Assembly (NCBI RefSeq): GCF_018604545.1
Contig: NZ_CP075896.1
Coordinates: 2,976,001 to 3,040,000, forward strand
Reading direction: 5' to 3'
Source: Streptomyces koelreuteriae
Lineage (GTDB): Bacteria; Actinomycetota; Actinomycetes; Streptomycetales; Streptomycetaceae
Length of the DNA stretch: 64,000 nucleotides
The translations under genes and the position numbers were made by a program. Below the pieces are notes generated by a model. The model was given only the letters and a program-made list of their open reading frames with translations, had not been told where the DNA came from and did not search any database. Each line of letters opens with the position of its first letter. The first letter of the stretch is position 1. Shown piece after piece: positions 60,309 to 64,000 of the stretch.

Positions 60309-62774
60309 GTGAAGACCCTGCTCATCGACAATTACGACTCGTACACGTACAACCTGTTCCAGCTCATCGCCGAGGTCAATGGCGAGGAGCCGGTGGTCGT
60401 CCGTAACGACGCGCCCGTCGACGGGATTCCGGATCTCCGGGAGTTCGACAATCTGGTGGTGTCCCCGGGCCCCGGGCACCCGGGCGACACGCGTGACTTC
60501 GGCATCGGGACCAGGCTGCTCGCGTCCTCCCCGGTTCCCGTGCTCGGTGTGTGTCTCGGCCATCAGGGCATCGCGCTCGGGGAGCGGGGTCTGGTGGAGC
60601 CGGCTCCGCAGCCGCGCCACGGGCATCTCTCCACGATCCGGCACGACGAACAGGATCTGTTCCAGGGCCTGCCGCAGCATTTCACCGCCGTCCGCTATCA
60701 CTCACTGGCCGTGCGCGAGCCCTTGCCTCCGGCGCTGGAGGCCACGGCCTGGTCCGAGGACGGCGTCCTGATGGGGCTGCGGCACCGCGACCGGCCGCTG
60801 TGGGGCGTGCAGTTCCACCCGGAGTCCGTCCTCACGGAGTACGGCCACCGCATGCTCGTGAACTTCCGCAACCTGACCGCAGCGCGGGCGGGGAAGCTGC
60901 GTACGAAGAACACGGCGGTGCCGTCCCCCGAGGCACCGACCCGACGCCGGGCGTCGGTGCCGGAGTGCGACGCGGGGGTCCGGCGGCCGGCAGGGGCTCG
61001 CGGTGCTCGGGCGGCGGCTGCTTCCGAGGCTCGGCTGAGTGGTCGGGCGGCGGGGGTTTCCGGCGCCGAGGCCGGTGGTCGGTCCGGGCCGGTGGCGGGC
61101 CCGCTGCGGGCCGGGGGTCCTCGGGCTGCGGCCGTCTTTCCCGTCTCGGCGATGTCCCGGGCGGCGGTGAACCCCGCCGGAGAGGCTGTGGCCGGCCGTT
61201 CCGGCGCGGGCGACGACGCCCCCCTGTCCCCCACACCTCCCACCGTCGCCATTCCCCGCCCCCGGCGCCCCGGGCGCGTCGGCTACCGGCTGCACACCCG
61301 TCGGGTCACCGGTGCCGTCGACACCGAGGCGGTCTTCACCCGGATGTTCGCCGGGTCCGCGCGGGCGTTCTGGCTGGACAGCTCCCTGGTCGAGCCCGGG
61401 CGGTCGCGGTTCTCGTTCCTCGGGGACGACAGCGGGCCGCTCTCCGAGTTCGTGCGGTACGACGTCACCGCCGGGCGCTGTGAGATCGAGCGGGCCGGAC
61501 GGCCGGTGCGGAAGGTCTCGGCGAGTGTCTTCGACTATCTGAAGCGGCAGTTGACGAACCGGTGGGTGGACGCGACCGGGTTGCCGTTCGACTTCACCGG
61601 GGGCTACGTCGGCTACCTCGGCTACGAGGTGAAGGCCGACTGCGGCTCGCCCAACCGGCACCGCTCCCCCGCCCCGGACGCCGCCTGGCTGTTCGCCGAC
61701 CGGGTGATCGCGGTGGACCACGAGGAAGGCTTCACCTACGCCGTATGCCTGGCGGAGGACACCCCGCAGGCGGCGCGCGAGGCCGCCGACTGGCTGGAGG
61801 GCGCGCTGGCGGAGCTGAGCTGTGTGGCGACGGAGCGGGCACCACTGCCCGTGCCGTCGGCCCCGGCCGACCCCGGCGCCGCCGAGCCGTGGCTCGTACG
61901 GGACCGGGCGACGTATCTCGCGGACATCGAGGCGTGCCAGCGGGAGTTGCGGGCCGGCACCAGCTATGAGGTGTGCCTGACGAACGCCGCCCGTTTACCC
62001 GCTCCGCCCGACGCGCTCGAGTTCTACCGGACGCTGCGCCGCGACAACCCGGCCCCGTACGCGGCGTTCCTGAGATTCGGCGGGCTGGAGGTGGCCGGTT
62101 CCTCGCCCGAGCGGTTTCTGAAAATCGGCCGGGACGGTACCGCCGAGGCCCGGCCCATCAAGGGGACCGCGCCCCGAGGCGACGGACCGGAGGAGGACGC
62201 CCGGCTGCGGGACGCGCTCGCGTCGGACGACAAGACCCGGGCCGAGAACCTGATGATCGTCGATCTGCTCCGCAACGACCTGGGGCAGGTCTGCAGGACG
62301 GGGTCGGTACGGGTGTCGAAGCTGATGGCCACGGAGACCTACGCCACGGTGCATCAGCTCGTCTCGACCGTGGTGGGACGGCTGCGGCCGGGCACGGACG
62401 CGGTGGACTGCGTCCGGGCCTGCTTCCCCGGCGGGTCGATGACCGGCGCGCCGAAGCTGCGCACGCTGGAGATCATCGACTCGCTGGAGACCGAGGCCCG
62501 GGGCGTGTACTCCGGCGCCCTCGGCTACTTCGGGTGCGGCGGCGGCGCGGATCTCAACATCGTCATCCGTACCGCCGTGTTCGCCGACGGCCAGCTGCAT
62601 CTGGGCGCGGGTGGCGCGATCGTCCTCGGCTCCGATCCGGAGGCGGAGTACGACGAGATGCTGCTGAAGACCGCCGCCCCGATGCGCGCCCTGCACCAGC
62701 ACACGGCCGACCGGATACGGCGTCAGACCCCGCCGGGAGACAGAGCCGGGGCGGGCGGGGAGGCCCGGCGATGA
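60309..62774 (+). CDS. pabAB: Bifunctional aminodeoxychorismate synthase PabAB
   Basis: The protein has 821 residues. PabA glutaminase: VSPGPGHPGD, Cys82 in GVCLGHQG, and His170-x-Glu172 in VQFHPES. A linker of about 120 Ala/Arg/Gly/Pro-rich residues leads to the PabB half, with TGGYVGYLGYE, ETSYEVC-type GTSYEVCLTN, the nucleophilic lysine in RPIKGTAPRG, ENLMIVDLLRNDLG, and FPGGSMTGAPKL. It makes 4-amino-4-deoxychorismate for p-aminobenzoate. Fused pabAB genes are typical of pathways for PABA-primed polyketides and related antibiotics rather than folate. Codon 563 is TTA (61995-61997), so it depends on the bldA tRNA. The stop overlaps the ligase start (ATGA). Confidence 0.95.
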   Translation: MKTLLIDNYDSYTYNLFQLIAEVNGEEPVVVRNDAPVDGIPDLREFDNLVVSPGPGHPGDTRDFGIGTRLLASSPVPVLGVCLGHQGIALGERGLVEPAPQPRHGHLSTIRHDEQDLFQGLPQHFTAVRYHSLAVREPLPPALEATAWSEDGVLMGLRHRDRPLWGVQFHPESVLTEYGHRMLVNFRNLTAARAGKLRTKNTAVPSPEAPTRRRASVPECDAGVRRPAGARGARAAAASEARLSGRAAGVSGAEAGGRSGPVAGPLRAGGPRAAAVFPVSAMSRAAVNPAGEAVAGRSGAGDDAPLSPTPPTVAIPRPRRPGRVGYRLHTRRVTGAVDTEAVFTRMFAGSARAFWLDSSLVEPGRSRFSFLGDDSGPLSEFVRYDVTAGRCEIERAGRPVRKVSASVFDYLKRQLTNRWVDATGLPFDFTGGYVGYLGYEVKADCGSPNRHRSPAPDAAWLFADRVIAVDHEEGFTYAVCLAEDTPQAAREAADWLEGALAELSCVATERAPLPVPSAPADPGAAEPWLVRDRATYLADIEACQRELRAGTSYEVCLTNAARLPAPPDALEFYRTLRRDNPAPYAAFLRFGGLEVAGSSPERFLKIGRDGTAEARPIKGTAPRGDGPEEDARLRDALASDDKTRAENLMIVDLLRNDLGQVCRTGSVRVSKLMATETYATVHQLVSTVVGRLRPGTDAVDCVRACFPGGSMTGAPKLRTLEIIDSLETEARGVYSGALGYFGCGGGADLNIVIRTAVFADGQLHLGAGGAIVLGSDPEAEYDEMLLKTAAPMRALHQHTADRIRRQTPPGDRAGAGGEARR

Positions 62775-64000
62775 CCAGTTCTCAGGTCGAGATGACCAGT
62801 GTGACCACGCTTCAGGAAGGCCTCGGTCCGGCCGAGGCCGAGGCCCCCGGGAACATGGCCGCCCAGCTCGCGGAGCTCGCCGAGCGGCGTGGGTGGAACG
62901 GGCGGACCGCGTTTCACCAGGGGCACCGGGCCTGGACCCATGGGGAGGTGCACGACCTCGCGGCCCGGGCGGCCACCGTGCTCGCCGATCACGGGGTGCG
63001 CCCCGGGGACCGGGTACTGCTGGCGCTGCCCGACTCGCTCGCGTGGGTGACGGCGTTCCTCGCCACTGCCCGTCTCGGCGCCGTCGCGGTCCTGGTCAAC
63101 CCCGAACTCCCGGCGGCCGACCATGTGTTCCTGACCGAGGACACCGGGGCCCTGCTGTGCGTGACGGGGCCGGGCCTGGAGGAGCGGTTCGCCCGCCGGG
63201 CCTGCCTCGGAGCGGATCAGCTGATGGCACTCGCCCCGGCCGCCGAGCCCGCGCCCACGCACCAGGTCGACGCGCACGCCCCGCTCTACATCCAGTACAC
63301 CTCCGGTACGACGGGCCGCCCCAAGGGCGTCGTGCACACGCACGGCGATCCCCGGACGTACCACGACCTGGTCGGCCGGCGGGTGCTGCGGATCACGGCG
63401 GACGACGTCACGCTGTCGGTGTCGAAGCTGTACTTCGCCTACGGCTTCGGCAACGCTTTCGTCTTCCCGCTGTTCTCGGGTTCGTCCGCGGTGCTGGTGG
63501 ACCGGCGTCCGACCCCGGCCGGCATCGACGAGCTGGTCGCCCGGCACCGGGTGACGCTGCTCTACTCGGTGCCGTCCGCGTACGCCGCGCTGGTCGCCGA
63601 GCGGGGCCACGGGCACGAGGGCTGCTTCGCCTCGGTCAGGGCCGCGGTGTCGGCCGGTGAGGGGCTGCCGGACGGGCTCGCACGGCAGCTCACCGCGCTG
63701 CTCGGGGCGCCGGTGCTGGAGCAGATCGGCTCCACCGAGGCCGGTCACGCGTTCTGCGCCAACGGCTTCGCCCACGACCACCCCGGGACCGTCGGCCGTC
63801 CCGTGCCCGGCTTCGAGGTGGAGCTGCGCGGCCGTGACGGGCGCCCGGTGCCGGACGGCGAGGAGGGCGAGATGTGGGTGCGCGGGCCGACGGTCACCCC
63901 GGGCTATCTGAACCGGCCCGAGGAGACCGCCCGGACCCTGGTCGGCGGCTGGCTGGCCACCCACGACCGGGCGTGCCGCGAACCGGACGGCTCCTACCGG
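62771..64000 (+). CDS. Benzoate-CoA-ligase-type AMP-forming enzyme (partial, runs off the right edge)
   Basis: The first 410 residues lie in the window and no stop is reached. The ANL fold is clear, with the P-loop YIQYTSGTTGRPKGVVHTH, LYFAYGFGNAFVFPLFSG, YSVPSAYAALVAERG, EQIGSTEAGHAFCANG and the motif before the hinge, EMWVRGPTVTPGYLNRPEETA. The FAYGFGN and QIGSTE residues resemble benzoate- and hydroxybenzoate-CoA ligases. The start overlaps the pabAB stop (ATGA), so it probably activates the p-aminobenzoate (or a derivative such as p-nitrobenzoate) made with PabAB, ready to prime an assembly line beyond the window. Confidence 0.93.
   Translation, partial: MTSSQVEMTSVTTLQEGLGPAEAEAPGNMAAQLAELAERRGWNGRTAFHQGHRAWTHGEVHDLAARAATVLADHGVRPGDRVLLALPDSLAWVTAFLATARLGAVAVLVNPELPAADHVFLTEDTGALLCVTGPGLEERFARRACLGADQLMALAPAAEPAPTHQVDAHAPLYIQYTSGTTGRPKGVVHTHGDPRTYHDLVGRRVLRITADDVTLSVSKLYFAYGFGNAFVFPLFSGSSAVLVDRRPTPAGIDELVARHRVTLLYSVPSAYAALVAERGHGHEGCFASVRAAVSAGEGLPDGLARQLTALLGAPVLEQIGSTEAGHAFCANGFAHDHPGTVGRPVPGFEVELRGRDGRPVPDGEEGEMWVRGPTVTPGYLNRPEETARTLVGGWLATHDRACREPDGSYR

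Overview
The window is high-GC actinobacterial DNA, almost certainly from a Streptomyces chromosome. Codon use is strongly GC3-biased, GTG starts and ATGA or TGATG stop/start overlaps are common, and TTA codons are rare and confined to special genes. The right part carries a gene order I recall from S. coelicolor around SCO4837-SCO4858: glyA, trpS, a SCO4848-family protein and sdhCDAB. That synteny is from memory and was not checked here.

Layout. Positions 1-3085 hold the first codons of an XRE/MmyB-like regulator, a cyclase-family hydrolase, a DMT exporter and a divergent LysR regulator. Positions 3135-26598 form a compact biosynthetic gene cluster with no PKS or NRPS megasynthase, bracketed by two different AfsA-type (gamma-butyrolactone synthase-like) genes. 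It has two ArpA/ScbR-like TetR genes, a NAD-epimerase-like protein, two SDRs, a nitrilase-fold amidase, a GH3-family acyl-amide synthetase, an alpha/beta hydrolase with a Cys nucleophile, an enolase-superfamily enzyme, an FAH-fold enzyme and a stand-alone condensation-like protein. It continues with a degenerate IS701-like protein, an MFS exporter, a YCII protein, an aminotransferase, an ATP-grasp ligase, and a luciferase-like monooxygenase with its flavin reductase. Two near-identical inverted-repeat operators (4167-4191 and 15662-15687) lie in front of the receptor/synthase pair and of the IS701-like gene. They suggest that one hormone circuit controls the whole cluster. A 1.1 kb repeat-rich non-coding stretch, with a perfect 124-bp tandem duplication, separates the cluster body from the second AfsA gene.

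Positions 26600-33600 carry an ECF sigma factor with a small membrane protein, a secreted peptidoglycan amidase, small uncharacterised genes, a GH20 hexosaminidase and a divergent OHCU-decarboxylase-like gene. Positions 33856-37274 are the succinate dehydrogenase operon sdhCDAB, ending in a strong terminator. Positions 37429-46624 hold a Uma2 protein, a DUF4132 protein coupled to a small protein with a MoaD/ThiS-like C-terminus, a TetR-controlled membrane/DCC set with a duplicated operator, a peptide-binding lipoprotein-like protein and a metallophosphoesterase.

Positions 46716-53362 are cell-envelope genes: a D,D-carboxypeptidase, a YihY protein, and what looks like the full decaprenylphosphoryl-arabinose precursor set (GtrA, UbiA, PAP2, DprE1, DprE2) in two divergent operons. 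Next come a 2H phosphoesterase, trpS, and glyA preceded by a ZTP riboswitch. A glutathionylspermidine-synthase-like gene with a small lipoprotein gene follows. The right edge (about 59700-64000) opens a second biosynthetic locus: an ABM-domain membrane protein, a fused PabAB with a TTA codon, and a benzoate-CoA-ligase-type enzyme cut by the window end. That combination suggests a p-aminobenzoate-derived starter unit.
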